Origin: Aphidius gifuensis
Taxonomy: Eukaryota; Arthropoda; Insecta; Hymenoptera; Braconidae
DNA length: 64,000 nucleotides
Direction of reading: 5' to 3'
Assembly (NCBI RefSeq): GCF_014905175.1
Contig: NC_057790.1
Span: 5,394,001 to 5,458,000 of the forward strand
Shown: positions 49,496-62,377 of the stretch, piece by piece
Position numbering within the stretch: position 1 is the stretch's first letter
Layout of the letters: each line of letters begins with the position of its first letter
Program-made: the position numbers and the translations under genes
The notes under the pieces: model-generated
What the model was told of the DNA's origin: nothing
The model's input: the letters and a program-made list of their open reading frames with translations, nothing else
Databases searched by the model: none

Positions 49496-52400
49496 GTAAA
49501 AAAAAAAAATGCAGATCCAAGACTTGAAAGCAGATTTAAAATTTTTTATTTCTCAAGTATAGATTTGAAAACAAAAAAAAAAAAAAATTAAGAAGATAAT
49601 ATAAAGATATAAAACGCATATATACAAGAACGAAGCGAGGTAGTGGAAATTTAGGACAAGATAAAATTCAACTTGGTGTGGACAAAAAGGGTTGAATCTG
49701 GAGTAAAAGTGAAGGGAAGGCAAAAAAAAAAAAAGGATACATAAGGATGAAAAAGCAAAAGCATGACAATGAATGCTGACATAAGTAGCAACTAAATAAG
49801 ATTATGAAAAATAAATGTCAGTAAGTATAAATCTACTGTAAAATTTATTTAAAAAATAGTGAGAGGTCGTAGTATAGCTATTATGAAATGAGACAAAAAA
49901 TGTCTTGAGTTTTTTTTTTATAAAAAAGCTTCAAGTGAAAAAAAGATGAAGAAAAAAATATTTATATACATGTATGTATATATGAAAAGTTATAAAGTTG
50001 GATGAAGAAAAAACACCTGAGAGATGGAGTAGTGTGATGAGGTGAGGTAGAAAGAAAAAATGAGTAAAATAAAAAAATAAAAAATAAACAAGTGAAAGAG
50101 TCAGGTAGAAAAGTGTTTGGTATAGAAGGCAATAAAGACAAACGATAAAAAAAAATTCTATCCTAGTAGTAGGCTGTATATGAGTGAGCAAGAATATAAA
50201 AATAGAAACAGTTTAGTGCAAAAGCAAGTGAGGAAAGAAGATGCAATGATTTACCATATAATGGTACCCTGAGGGCGCATAAGCTTCGCCACGACGCAAT
50301 TTCTTACTTCGTCCCTTCCAGTATACCGCATTCAAACGGTACGTTATGTCTTTTAATTTTTGTTTTTATCCCCAACAAATTATTTATCTATTCAATTCTT
50401 GTAAGCAATTTTTTTTTTTATACATATTAGCTTTTTTTAATTTCTACTCTATTGAAATTTATTTATTCATGCTCTAAATTAAACAAATAAATTTAAATCA
50501 CATAACCAGAGGATATTCAATGATAAAATACTCTCAAATATATTTTTCTATTATTTTAAAAATTATCCAAATTCGTTTACATACATTAATGTCAAAGTAA
50601 AATTAAAAACCACATATATAAATTTATCAAAAAACTTGAAGTTTATTCAACAAACAATAATAATACCTTCCAAAGAATAGATAAATATAAATTTCAAATC
50701 CATGAGATTTAAATTTATATATTGAATATAATTTTATTATTATAGTAATTTTTTTTATTATTTTTTTCACTACCATTAGCAATCACGAGTATACATATTT
50801 ACAAAACGAGGGTCGGTGGCATTAAATGTGTAAACTCTATGTATATGTATATTATGTTTATATATATACTGTATGTATATTTGTGTATCTGTCCAACCAA
50901 CTTGCGTTTTGTGAATGTGTAAGTATATATAAAAGCATTCACTATCGTCAAGATGTATAGAAGAATAAAAAAAAAATATTAAAAAAATAAAAATAATAAT
51001 AATAAAACGAAGAATAAGACGTAGCGGGGGTAAGATGAGGGTAGAGTTAAGGAAAAGAGGGACTGTGAAGGCCTACAGTAAAAAAGTAAAGGAAAGAATA
51101 ACATTGGCATTGAGATTATATTGGAGAAAGAGAGATAATATGTTTAGCTGCATTGGAGGCAATGAACTTCACCTCACCACAAACACGATTGCTTTTATAT
51201 GTGTATAATGGTTCGTGTTTATGCCATCGTACATACAGTGATGTACAGTACATATATATACGCATTATATGCGTTTAAATACACGAACAACGTTCTATGC
51301 ATCCGTAAAGGATACTTCAAATACTTATATTTTCTATCTTTTAAATTGTATTGTATATATAAACTGTACAATAGAGTATATGAACATAAAAAAACAGCTA
51401 CCATCGTACTTATGGCTTTTGGTTTATCCGCTTAACCCCCTCTGACAATCAGTTTGATCCTTAAGGTTCCAATGGGAATCAACTTTGTCCCTCTTTTAAA
51501 TTCTGTTGTACTTTGTGCTTAAAGTCAGCCTACGAAGACGAAAAAAAATATATTTAAAAAAAAAAAACAGCAAGACAGTGAAAGACAAGGGTAAAAAAGA
51601 AGAAAAAAAAAAATTAAATTTTACTGTGATGCAAATCAAAAAAGCTTTGATAATTAATTTAATTTTTTTTTCTATTTTTATTACAATTTTTTTTTTTTTT
51701 TTACACATCTCTGTGTTTCTTCAGCCATACAGTACATTTAACTTGTTCCAGAATCTTTAGGGCTCATTTCATTTTCTCTATATACTGTACTTTATGTATG
51801 TACAAAATGTGTGTATGATAATAAACATATATACATCTGGCACGTGATAAATGATTGCCAGTCTGTCACGTGGAGGAAGAAAACTCTTCTTTTTTTTTTT
51901 CTTTAACTTTTTTATTCTGTTTTATTTTTTTATTTTTTTAGAAGGAGAACGTGTCTGCTGTGTCAATTGAACAACTCGATTAACGTATACTATAACTCGT
52001 TGACTTGTGGATCTTTTGAAAATGTTATAAAGGTCAACTTAGAATAATCATCAATCCAAAAAAAAAACCAGTAATAAACATGTCATTAATGATCAAATAA
52101 TTGTAAGTAATATTATCTATTAAATTTTTTATTTAGTCAATTTTTTAATTTACAAAAAAAAAATTTCAAAATTATACAAAAAAAAATAAATCACTGGTAG
52201 TTTAAAAAGACATTTTAATATATATATTTTTTTCAAACTAAAAATTATATTGATTATATTATCATCTCACCAATTGCAAGTTTCTGGGTAATTTTCTTTG
52301 AGTCTCCATCAGCTACTTATTCTCATTTATATGTTCACGTTTACATCATCGTAGCACTTAAGTGCTACTATACTCACCACAGGTGCGCTCTGGTTTTCCG

Positions 52401-53322
52401 TTTTTTTTTTTTTACTTAATTTTTTATTATACCCTGCAAAAAGAACGAAGTAAGCAAAATACAACGGTCGTGGTACTTTTTTTCTTTTTTTGCTTGATCA
52501 TATTTTCGTCCTCTTATTTTCATTTTAAATTTTTTTAATTCTTTTTCATTTTTTTATTTAATGGATTTTCGTTTTTTTTTTATATTTATATTTATTTGTA
52601 TTAACTTGGGTTTACCTGTCCATCTGTCTCACTCATTCTGAATATACCTAACGAGTCATAGCCTATCATTATTATCTGAAAACTTCTGGGCATCATGATG
52701 ATTCCCCGGACCCCCTGCCATATATACACTTGGGTGTGCAGATTATCCTCGGAAATTTATTGCGGTAAACTTGGACAATAACGACGGAATCGAATGTACC
52801 GTAGTGCCTTGGGCAACACGCTCTCCTTATACCCTCACAATTTTTTTTTCACTTTTTTTTTTTTGCTCATGTTGCCCATTGAATCTATATACACATAACA
52901 CCCCCCTGCAAAATCGTCATTTTTTTCCATTCTCATTCGATGGTACGTGACCACAGCTACTGGCTATTTTTTTTTACTTTCATAATCTTTTGCTTTGCCA
53001 CTTTACTTTACCAAAAAAAAAATAAAGTAAAATAAAGAAAACAAACAGAAAAAAAAAAAATTAAAAAATAATAATATGTGCAACGAGCTAACTGAGTACA
53101 ACGAACGACGCAGTACTCTACTTTTTATTATTTTTTTTTTTTTTTTTTGTGATACCTACCTCCGAGCCAGCAATTATCAGCATATTATGCCATAATATGT
53201 ATGCGTGTAAAATTGACATAAAAAGTTATACATTATAGTTTTGTTTTTAATTTATGATGTAGTTTTTTTTATTTTTTCTTTTTTATATTATTATATTAAT
53301 GTTTTTTTTTTTATTTTTACAG
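49496..53322. other. AT-rich intergenic or intronic DNA
   Basis: No supported gene. Small GC-richer patches occur at 50240-50340 and 52660-52820. (TA)n and homopolymers dominate. Confidence 0.5.
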
Positions 53323-53685
53323 ATCTAAGGAAAACACTATCAATTGCTGCAATTTGTATGATCATTATATGAATTGAAGACTGCGGAAGCTTGGTAGACA
53401 TCTATCCAAAGGTTCCTTTTGCCAACAATTATCTGAGTTACAAGGAGAGAATTCATGGTATTTGTTGATCTGTCATAGACACTCGACCATAAATATTATA
53501 CAAAAGCAAGATGGGTATATAGTTTGTACTTAATGTTTGTTTCTCTTATACGATGAAGAATCATCACCCACGCATCGTAGATCTTCTTCTTGATGCTGCT
53601 GCTTCTTGCATTACGTCAGGTAATATCAAACAAAAGAGAGAATCAGAGAGTTTAACTGAAGGGAAAATAATATATATATATACAA

Positions 53686-53790
53686 TATAAAGTGGCTCGC
53701 GCCACAACGACGCTTTTGCCCCAAGGTTACTTCGTGTCACGGGCACAGCTGGGCACTAAGAGTTCGCTGACTCCAACGAATTTGGTGATG
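53686..53790 (+). promoter_or_regulatory. TATA-like box followed by a GC-rich segment with a donor site
   Basis: TATAAAG at 53686-53692 is followed at once by a GC-rich run (GGCTCGCGCCACAACGACGC) and an open frame that ends at GATG|GTAAGA (GT at 53791). This could be a promoter plus first exon of a short transcript, or a chance GC island. There is no ATG before the donor except the final one. Confidence 0.2.
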
Positions 53791-53958
53791 GTAAGAGTCA
53801 TGCACAGTGTCCAAATACAATTGTGGATAAAAACCCAAAAAAATTATATACCTTTATATTTTATTTATATAATTTTTTAGAAAACTTTTATTCATTTTTT
53901 AATTTTTTTGTCTTATTTTTCGCTGAAACAATATATGACTTTTTTTTTTTCTTTCTAG

Positions 53959-54148
53959 ATGGAGTCAGAAATACAATGTGTATGTGCAGACTTTTTCTAA
54001 TTGTTCAACAATCCAAGAACTGCAGCAGCATTGAAAAAGAACTAAAGGAAAACAATTGAAACTTTTCAAGAACTTTTTCTAAGAATATCAACAAGTTAAC
54101 GTTGATTGACAAATGTCTCTTATGTCAACATGTTTTCTTAATGTCAAG
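53959..54148 (+). other. Splice-bounded island, possible noncoding exon
   Basis: Acceptor TTTCTTTCTAG ends at 53958 and donor GTCAAG|GTAAAG starts at 54149, both near consensus. It begins with an ATG and encodes MESEIQCVCADFF then a stop, so it would be untranslated or noncoding. A neighbouring island at 53323-53457 has acceptor TATTTTTACAG and a weaker donor. Confidence 0.25.
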
Positions 54149-57100
54149 GTAAAGTTGCTGAATCTATCAAATATTTTATGATTTGCAAATGAAAAATAAC
54201 ATTGATTTATTTCAAATTCAATTTTATATTTATTTTTAATTTTTGTTTTATTTATATTTCAACAGCGAGTCAAGTTAATTTATTTAAAAATTTGAATATA
54301 AATGTTGATGATTTTTCTGATGGAATAAGATTAGATTGATGTGGAAAAAAATAATCATCAAAAGATGGGAAAGTAGTGAGAAGAAAAAAAAAAAAACCTA
54401 AGGGAAAAAGTCAACGTCAAGGTGGACATTGGGAAAAAAAAGGTGATTTTTTGAACAATTTTTTTCATTACTCGTTCAGTATACGTTTATGTTCTCGCTC
54501 TCGAGAATCGATGTGCTCCTCGTCGATGGCTTCGAAGAGCCTCCAACGATAGGTGTTTTTCAGGGCATGGTGTTGGTGTTGACCGCATGAGTAACCGGTT
54601 TGACAGGTCTCCAGGAGTTGCACGCACGCACGCATCTCCACCTCTTACTATACTCTTCTTTTCTTTCTTTATTTTACTTTTTTTTATTAATTTTTTTTTT
54701 ATCATCATCATCATTCTCTTCATCGTCTTCTTCTACCGTATACAAGAACTCTATCTTTTTTTTTTTCTTTTTCATGGCACATATACATTTACCCACATGT
54801 ACACAAAGATCCAGAGGGGATCCCTCGTTCTTCCGAGGTGGTGTTCGTGTATAATACATCGGGTTTACCAGTCTAAATATAGCTGCGCATTTACATGCAA
54901 GTCCTCAGGCCCAGGGCTTGAGGATTAATGTCAAGAGTGGGGCGGAGGCGCCGACCTCGAAGGATCGATTTCCCAATCGATGCAACATCGACACGCTTTT
55001 CAAAAACGTTTGAGAATATATTTTTTTTTATATATATATTCTACGTATAATAGTTTTTTGTTATTTTATTTATTATATATTATAATTTATTATTTTTATT
55101 TCTTATGATTATTAATTTCTTATTTATTATTATTTTTATTTTATTTTCTGAGGATGATGATGATGCGCAGAATGCGAAAACAATTCTTGATCGCGTGTAC
55201 TGTCCTTGGTCATCTCGTGACGATCCATCTGGTCGACACTGTGTCTCTCTTTAAAGTATTAATTCTTGTGGATTGCGAGAAATGAATACGAAGCACTACA
55301 ATGCCATTTTTACAATAAATATATATTATGTGATAAAAGGTAAACTTCTTACTGGCTGAATAATGGCAAAATTATATTTCTTCTTTGGTTACATATAATT
55401 TCACTTGATATTATATTGTTTAGTCTTGTATTTTTTATATTTATTATTTTAATTTTTTTTATTTTAACAAATCATTATACATGTATGAGTAGTCGAGACA
55501 CGCAAATTTTGTTGTATATATAATTTGTTTTGTTTATTTTAATTTTTTTTTTTCTTTTTCAGCTGCAAATTTTATACTAACGAATACAAAAGAAGAGAGA
55601 CTAGGTTTATAAAAATTTGAGGGTAGTATTTTAAAATTCAGTGATGGTCAACAAGGAAGAAAGAAGAGTAAAAATAAAATTAAAAAACAACAATGATGAC
55701 AACAACAGTAACAACAACAAAAAACAAGAAAGATAAAAAAAAAAAAATATGGGAGAGCATGTTGGAAAACAAATGGTCGACTTGACAGCTCCACTTGGGT
55801 TGAACGAAGTTGAGATGGAACGAAATAAGTAACTGAATAGTTGAGGCAGATGAACAAAGATACTAAAAGAGTAAAACGGCAGAAACGTATCCACGGTGGG
55901 GCGTGGAATTGAGATAAGAAAAATAAAGAAGCTCAAAAAGTAAAAGAAGCAAAAAAAAAAAAAAAATGGAGAAGAAAAAGGTAAAAAAAAAAGCAACACA
56001 AGATAAAAAAGAAAAATCAGAGAGGCCAAGCCCTCTTCTTGAAAACTAATTATCAACGCATCAAATATAACTTGGTCCGGGCTACTGTATTCTTAAGCTT
56101 CTTCTCTTTTGCTTCTTTCTTCATATTATCTTTTCCCTTCTTCATCATCCACCATCCTTCTTATCCTGTGCTGCTTTTATTATTTATTTTTATTTTTTTA
56201 TTTCCAGTTCAAGACCAGGAACATTTAATTGGTCGATTCTAAAGCCTGCAGCCTGATGATTTTTCTTTACTCTAAAAACTAAACAAAACAAAAAAAAAAA
56301 AAAAACAATTACGTAAAAAAAAAAAATAAAATGTTCAACACTTGGAATATTATTTTTTTATTCAACAAACTAGGAAAATGAATATTTTACGAGGCACTTT
56401 GAGTGACGAGAGTTCGTTTTGAGGTCTATAAATTTTATTGTCACTCAACCCAGTGTTTTTTTTTTGTCTCATCTGTTTAACAATGTTATATTATAATTTT
56501 CTTTTTGTTTTTCTCCATATTTTTGTGTAATTCACGTACATGAAACTATAAAACCCTTTTTCTCTATGTTTATATAAGAAGTATAGTGTGTACTAGAAGC
56601 CGAAATATATACCAAGGGTCGACAATTTCCACGAGTTGTAAAAACCTCTTGCGCATAATTTAACGCTTTAAAGGGTAATACTTTGAGTATTTTTCAGAGT
56701 GGGATAAAGACAAAAAAATAATAAAAAAATAAAATCAGAAGAAAAGAATGAGGACCAACACGAGACTCATGGTGCTTCAAGGCATAGCCCATTGCGTACT
56801 ATGAAAAGAAACTCCTGGGGATAAATGCTAACTCAGCTGCTGGACCATTGCCAGAGTCACGTTCATAAATCCGACCACGTCGCATTGCTAGTTAACGCGG
56901 CTACCGTGTTTTTTTCCTTCTCATTCTGTTGATTTTGTTTTTTTTTTTTTTCTGTTTTGTCTTTATATCTTGTTTTTGTATTTACTATAATTTTTATACA
57001 TGCGTATAGATAAATATAACTTTTTTTTTTCTATTCATTTCAGAATTATTTATTATTTATTTTTTTAAAAAGACAATCATCGCCTTTGAGACGCCTCGGC

Positions 57101-60100
57101 AACCTGTTAGCCATTTAACTAACAAGCATAATAGAAGAAATCAATTTATTTGAGTTCATCGAACGGAATATTTTTCATCATTTGCAACAGGAAATACTTT
57201 GGTAAAATAATTTCCAATTATTTATATATTTATTTTATTATTTTGATTTAACACAGAGAGATTTATATCAAGCTGATTTACTTTTTATTTCAGAAGCAAG
57301 TATATGGTTTATTGGAAATTTGTTTTAAGGAGTATTTATGTCATATGCATTTTGCTTATACTCAAAGAGAACTACCGAACGTTCTTTGAGGTAGCTAAAG
57401 ACCGACAAGGCCGATGTTGTGACCTTCGCCTGACCAAACATTACGCATGGTGTGTAAGCTTATGTTTGCTCGTATTCGCATTTACTTGCATATGTATATT
57501 ACGTATATATATAAACCTATAAAAACCTGGAAGAGAAAAAAAAAAACATAATAAAATGTTAAACTCACGTTGGCAGGTATGTAATGCATGTATACAAAAG
57601 TTAAGACCACGATTTTGCACGATTTAGTCACGTTTTGCGTAAGTATAAAAAATATGTCATTGACCTTTTAAATTTAAAAGAAAATTAACGATCCTTATTT
57701 TTTGATTTTATAATAATTAATCAAGTTATTTTGTATTTTATTTTTGTCATAAATTCACGGGTTTATGGGTCAAATGACGTTAAATTTGGTTAACCACACA
57801 AAATGAGGTAGAAAAAAAATTAAAATAAATAAAGGTATATATATAAATTTAAAAAAAAATATATATACGCATAATCTTTATACTAAAAAAGACCTGTCAT
57901 ATGCGATAACCCTTTGCCCCAAATAGAATGACACAAACTACCGTGACAAAAAGTCTGTTGAACCACAAACGTATATATAATATGAAAAAAAAAAAAAAAA
58001 TTTAAGAAAAACAAATAAAAATTACTAAAAAAGCAAACCATGTACAAAGCAGAAAAAAAAAAAAAAAAGTAAAATAAAAAAAAACACTTCAATCTTAATT
58101 TTAAAAGGGAGAATTTTTTTTTTTTTTCATCCTCATTTCTTCCAACTAATTCTATTTTTGTGAGACATATACAGCAATACCCGCACAACTCTTCAACTAT
58201 ACATATACCTACTCTGTTGTAATATACTTGAGCTTGACACGCGCAACGTCTGTCTTTGGTTTCACTCTTTTTTTTTTTATATATACATATATTTTTTTTA
58301 TTTTTTCCTTTTATCGCTCTTGGCATATATATAGTACACGTGTATGATCTTGATTATAATCCATAAAAATATTTTAAAATTATTTGATCAATTTAAATAT
58401 ACAGAAAAAGAAAAAAAAAACCAACAAATTTTAAAGGATTAAAATTAATTTCGTCTGATGCAGATTCTCATGTCTCATTAATAAAAATGAAAAGAAAAAA
58501 AAAAAATTATAAAACAATAATGATGAAATTTATATACAAAAATGTTTATCGCGTGCTTTGTAAGCAAAAGACAACGAGTGGAGGGCTGTATAGTTGAAGT
58601 CTAGTGAACACGCGATCATTATTGTGAACCTACGATCTCGTCTGTCCATCGTATGTATATGTATATCCATATAGCAAAAATAAAAAAGGGAAAAATTAAA
58701 AAAATATAGTCGACCAACTGACGAGGGAGGTGTGTGAGCAGTACTCTGATTAGTCGCAGGTAAATATCGTTGAATCTAAATGGACTCTAGGATATGGCAA
58801 TGCAAGAGAGACCCACGCGGAGGCCATCGATCTTACCTACGATAAAAAGACAACAAACCGGTCTCACCTGTCGCGCTACCAACCTATGGATAATCATGCC
58901 CCAGGTGAGATCCAATCTATACACCACGCCGATTTAATACCAATTATTTTGAGGGTTGCTGATATGCCTTTTTTTTTTTTCACTGCAAATTGCAACAAAT
59001 ATACTCAAGAAAAAATAAATTTTTAAAAAGTAGGGGAAAATATGATCGTGATCATACACGAAACCCGTGACCAATAACTTGGTGTATTTGCACACTGTTC
59101 AAAATAAATGAAATAATAAAATAAAAAAATAGAAAATATTAAATAAATATAAAAAAATGTAATTAAGATCTCATTACTGATACATCGATTATTACCCTGA
59201 AGCAATTTAGATTTTTTTTTTAATTTTTTTGTAAGACACTTATTGGTTCATAAAATAAATTAGAAAACTGTTGACAGATGGTTTGAGCTGATATTTTACC
59301 TATTATATATTTTTATACATAATTTTCTAAATTAAAAAAAAAAATGATATAATACATCTAATTGGAATATTTAACTGATATGATGAATCATATGAGGAAA
59401 TAATAAACAATGCATACAGAGGGAATGAAGAAAAAAAACAATATATATTTATATAGAAAAATATGTTTGAATGAAATCAAAAAGCGTGTAATAATAAGTA
59501 CAAACGAGTACATATACAAAAGTGAGTAATGAGTAATTGCTGTGTCCTATGCATAGCATAATTGTAATAGTCAGCAATTAAATATTGTGCGGTAAATATA
59601 AGTGGGTGCAATATTGCAAGACATAATATAATTTAAATGAGAATTTTTTTCATCAAATATCAATAAAGAAAAACATTTATTTTTTAATTTTTATATAAAC
59701 TTATTAAACTGAAAATAATAATTTGTATTTTTTTGTTTATGATTTTTTTTTAGTTGTATAAAATAAAAGCTGCGAGGAAGATGGCATAATAAAAAATAAA
59801 TATATACATATATGCAGTGAAGCGAGAAAATCGTGTGTGGACACATGGATAGACTCAAACCAAGCAAAAGAAACTAAAGACATCGGCTGATATAGAAGAA
59901 GAAGGAGAAGAGTGTGAGCAAGTTGGTTGACCTGCACAACAGCAAAAGGCAAAACGCCAAGAAGTAAAAGTATATAAGATAAAAAATGAAAAAAAAAAAA
60001 TAAAAAAACTTTTCAATAGCAAAGAGAGTGCAAGAGACAGACGTGTGCCTGTCGACTACCTTTGGCGCGACTTACTTGTCCTAAAAGAATATCGTCTTGA

Positions 60101-62196
60101 CGCCTGTGATTTCATTTCGACGTCGTACTTCCCATTCTACAATTTAAACCAAGAAAATTCACTGTATATCTAGTATTTCTATCTACCATAATCCCCTGCA
60201 GTCACTGCAAGTATATATAAAACGAAATTTTTCAATGCATGAGAATTTTTTTCCTTATTATTCTTGCTAAATTAAGTTGCAACTGAAAATTTTATTACTG
60301 CACTGTTTTATTTTTTTTAGATAAATACAGTGTTGCACTGGTGAATTTAAAAAAAATTCAAGTTGCAGTATGAAAGTAACAATGATTGTGTTGAACAGAA
60401 AGAAAAAAAAAATAAATAAATAAAAGTATATATCTTTTTATCATAAGAAAACTGATAAGAAAGAAGATTGAGAAGGAAAAGAAAAATCTCTGGTGCGATA
60501 TTCAGCTTGTCGAAGATTACCAATCTATGTTTGTTAGTTTTTTCGTGTTGTGATGGCCACTGAGAATCGAGGAAAAATAATAAAGAACAAGTTAAAAAAA
60601 AATAAAAAATAAAAACAGTGAAAAGATGCACGAGAGAAGAAAAATAAAAAATAAGAAATAAAAAAAGGTAAGGGTAGAACTAGACATCACGTCGTCAATC
60701 ATGGCCCAGTTGTTTCCATATGTGCTTATGCACACATGCTCCATTGCAAAATTGTAACCACACATGCTACACTGAATTATACAATATATGCATACATGTT
60801 TATATGTGGTGTTCACAAATAAATAAGTAATGTGGTTGATAATATGTTTAATCATCCCTGTCAATGACCTCAATTTTAATTGTAGCAAAGATTTGAAAGA
60901 CTAGAAAAAATTGAGAATAAAAAATAAACGATTCAGGAAAAGGGTGAAATGAGATAGTTGAAAGAAAAAAAATAAGAAAAGTCGTTGACCCCGTATGACG
61001 ATATTGTGTACTACTTCAGTTTTAAGTCGAACAACTGAAGAAGTTAGTTGGAAAGAAACAAGGACCTCCTCAGCCACACTCAGCCTTGCTCCTTGGTCAT
61101 GGATCATTAAATGTATAAAAGAAATATATAGTTCAAAAATTCACCAAATCTCAAATATTTCAAATCTTTTGAAGCTTCAATTCTACAATGTTCAAGATGA
61201 ATCAAGAAAGAAAGCAAAAAAAGAGCAAGTAAAAAATTTCCACCAATTGACAGTTTTTTCAATTGAAAATGTTTTTATCAAAAAAAAAAAACTACCGAAG
61301 CATTTTTAATTTATTGGTTTTTTTATAAATAAAATAAAGCCAATCATTTTCCAATCAAAAAATAATTTTTGGCTTTTTGAATATAAAAACAATTTTGATT
61401 TTAAAATTCGTACGTGACTGTACAACTACGACGTAATGTGATATTTGTGATTTATTTTTTTTTTTTTATCGTCAAGTGTAAATCTTTTGCCTGTATATTT
61501 TATACAGTTTTATATGCATGAGTCTATAGACTCTCTTTGTCTATGTCCAAGACATCTGTGCATATTTATTTCGTTTTATAAACGTATTCATGAAGACATA
61601 TCGATGCAAAAAAAAAAAAAAGAAGAAAAAGAAAAGCATAAAAATATGGAGACAAACAATTTAACTATAACTGAGTGAATTTTTGTTTTAACTTTGTTAA
61701 AAATTGAGTGGCTCTCAAACGGTTGACCGCGCCCCAGTCAAGAATAAAGATATCGCAAGTCCAGCAGCACACAAACAACAGTCAAAGAGGTAGCCATGAA
61801 GATTTAACGATGCATCCCGTTAGCCCTGCAGCGCAATCGTCAATTTAATATTTTTTATCTTATTTTTTTTTACATTTATTTCATTTATTTTCTTTTGCTT
61901 TTTTTATTATTTATTTTATTTTGTTTATCATTTTTCTCTCAATTCTTTATAGTATATATTCACTGTACTTCAAAACATAATTCCTTGCTCAGTAGTTTTA
62001 CGATGTTTCGAGAAAAATAACGATAGAACAGGACTTTCTTTTATACATCCACACAGTAATTTTATTTCAAGTCTTTTGCACAATTTCTTTTGACTAGATA
62101 ATTTGTTATTCTATTCATTCGTTTTGCATAATATCCAGTGAGAGACACAGACAACGCACATGTATAATTTTTTTTTCTATTCTTTTATTTTTTTAG
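54149..62196. other. AT-rich region with scattered acceptor-like sites
   Basis: No supported gene. GC-richer patches at 54490-54640 and 54890-55010, 58590-58920 and 60990-61120 have no recognised product. A 72-codon two-hydrophobic-segment frame at 57304-57522 follows a TTTCAG acceptor but resembles nothing known. (CAT)n lies near 54702-54735. Confidence 0.45.
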
Positions 62197-62377
62197 TCAA
62201 TTGTGGAAAGCAACAAAACAAACGGAAAATACAAAAAACAAAAAAACACGTACAACCAAATTGTTGCAGTATGGTAAAATACACTATGTAGTGACTTCAA
62301 AACCGGTCGTCGTCATCAAATGCGTGTGGTTCTCTCATTTTAATAATATTTTCAATTTGTCTGTCATGTTTATCCAG
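62197..62377 (+). other. Splice-bounded open island, possible exon
   Basis: Acceptor TTATTTTTTTAG ends at 62196 and donor ATCCAG|GTAAAT starts at 62378. One frame is open over all 60 codons, Lys/Thr-rich at first (TENTKNKKTRTTKLLQYGK) and hydrophobic near the end. No family is recognised. Open frames of this length are common here by chance. Confidence 0.22.

Noticed and set aside
55631..56056. 141-codon minus-strand frame rich in Phe, Leu and Ser
   Set aside because: Derived from A/G-rich simple sequence; not a credible membrane protein.
57883..58326. 147-codon minus-strand frame with a Cys-rich patch
   Set aside because: Mostly Lys and Phe runs from homopolymers. The Cys residues have no known zinc-finger or knot spacing.
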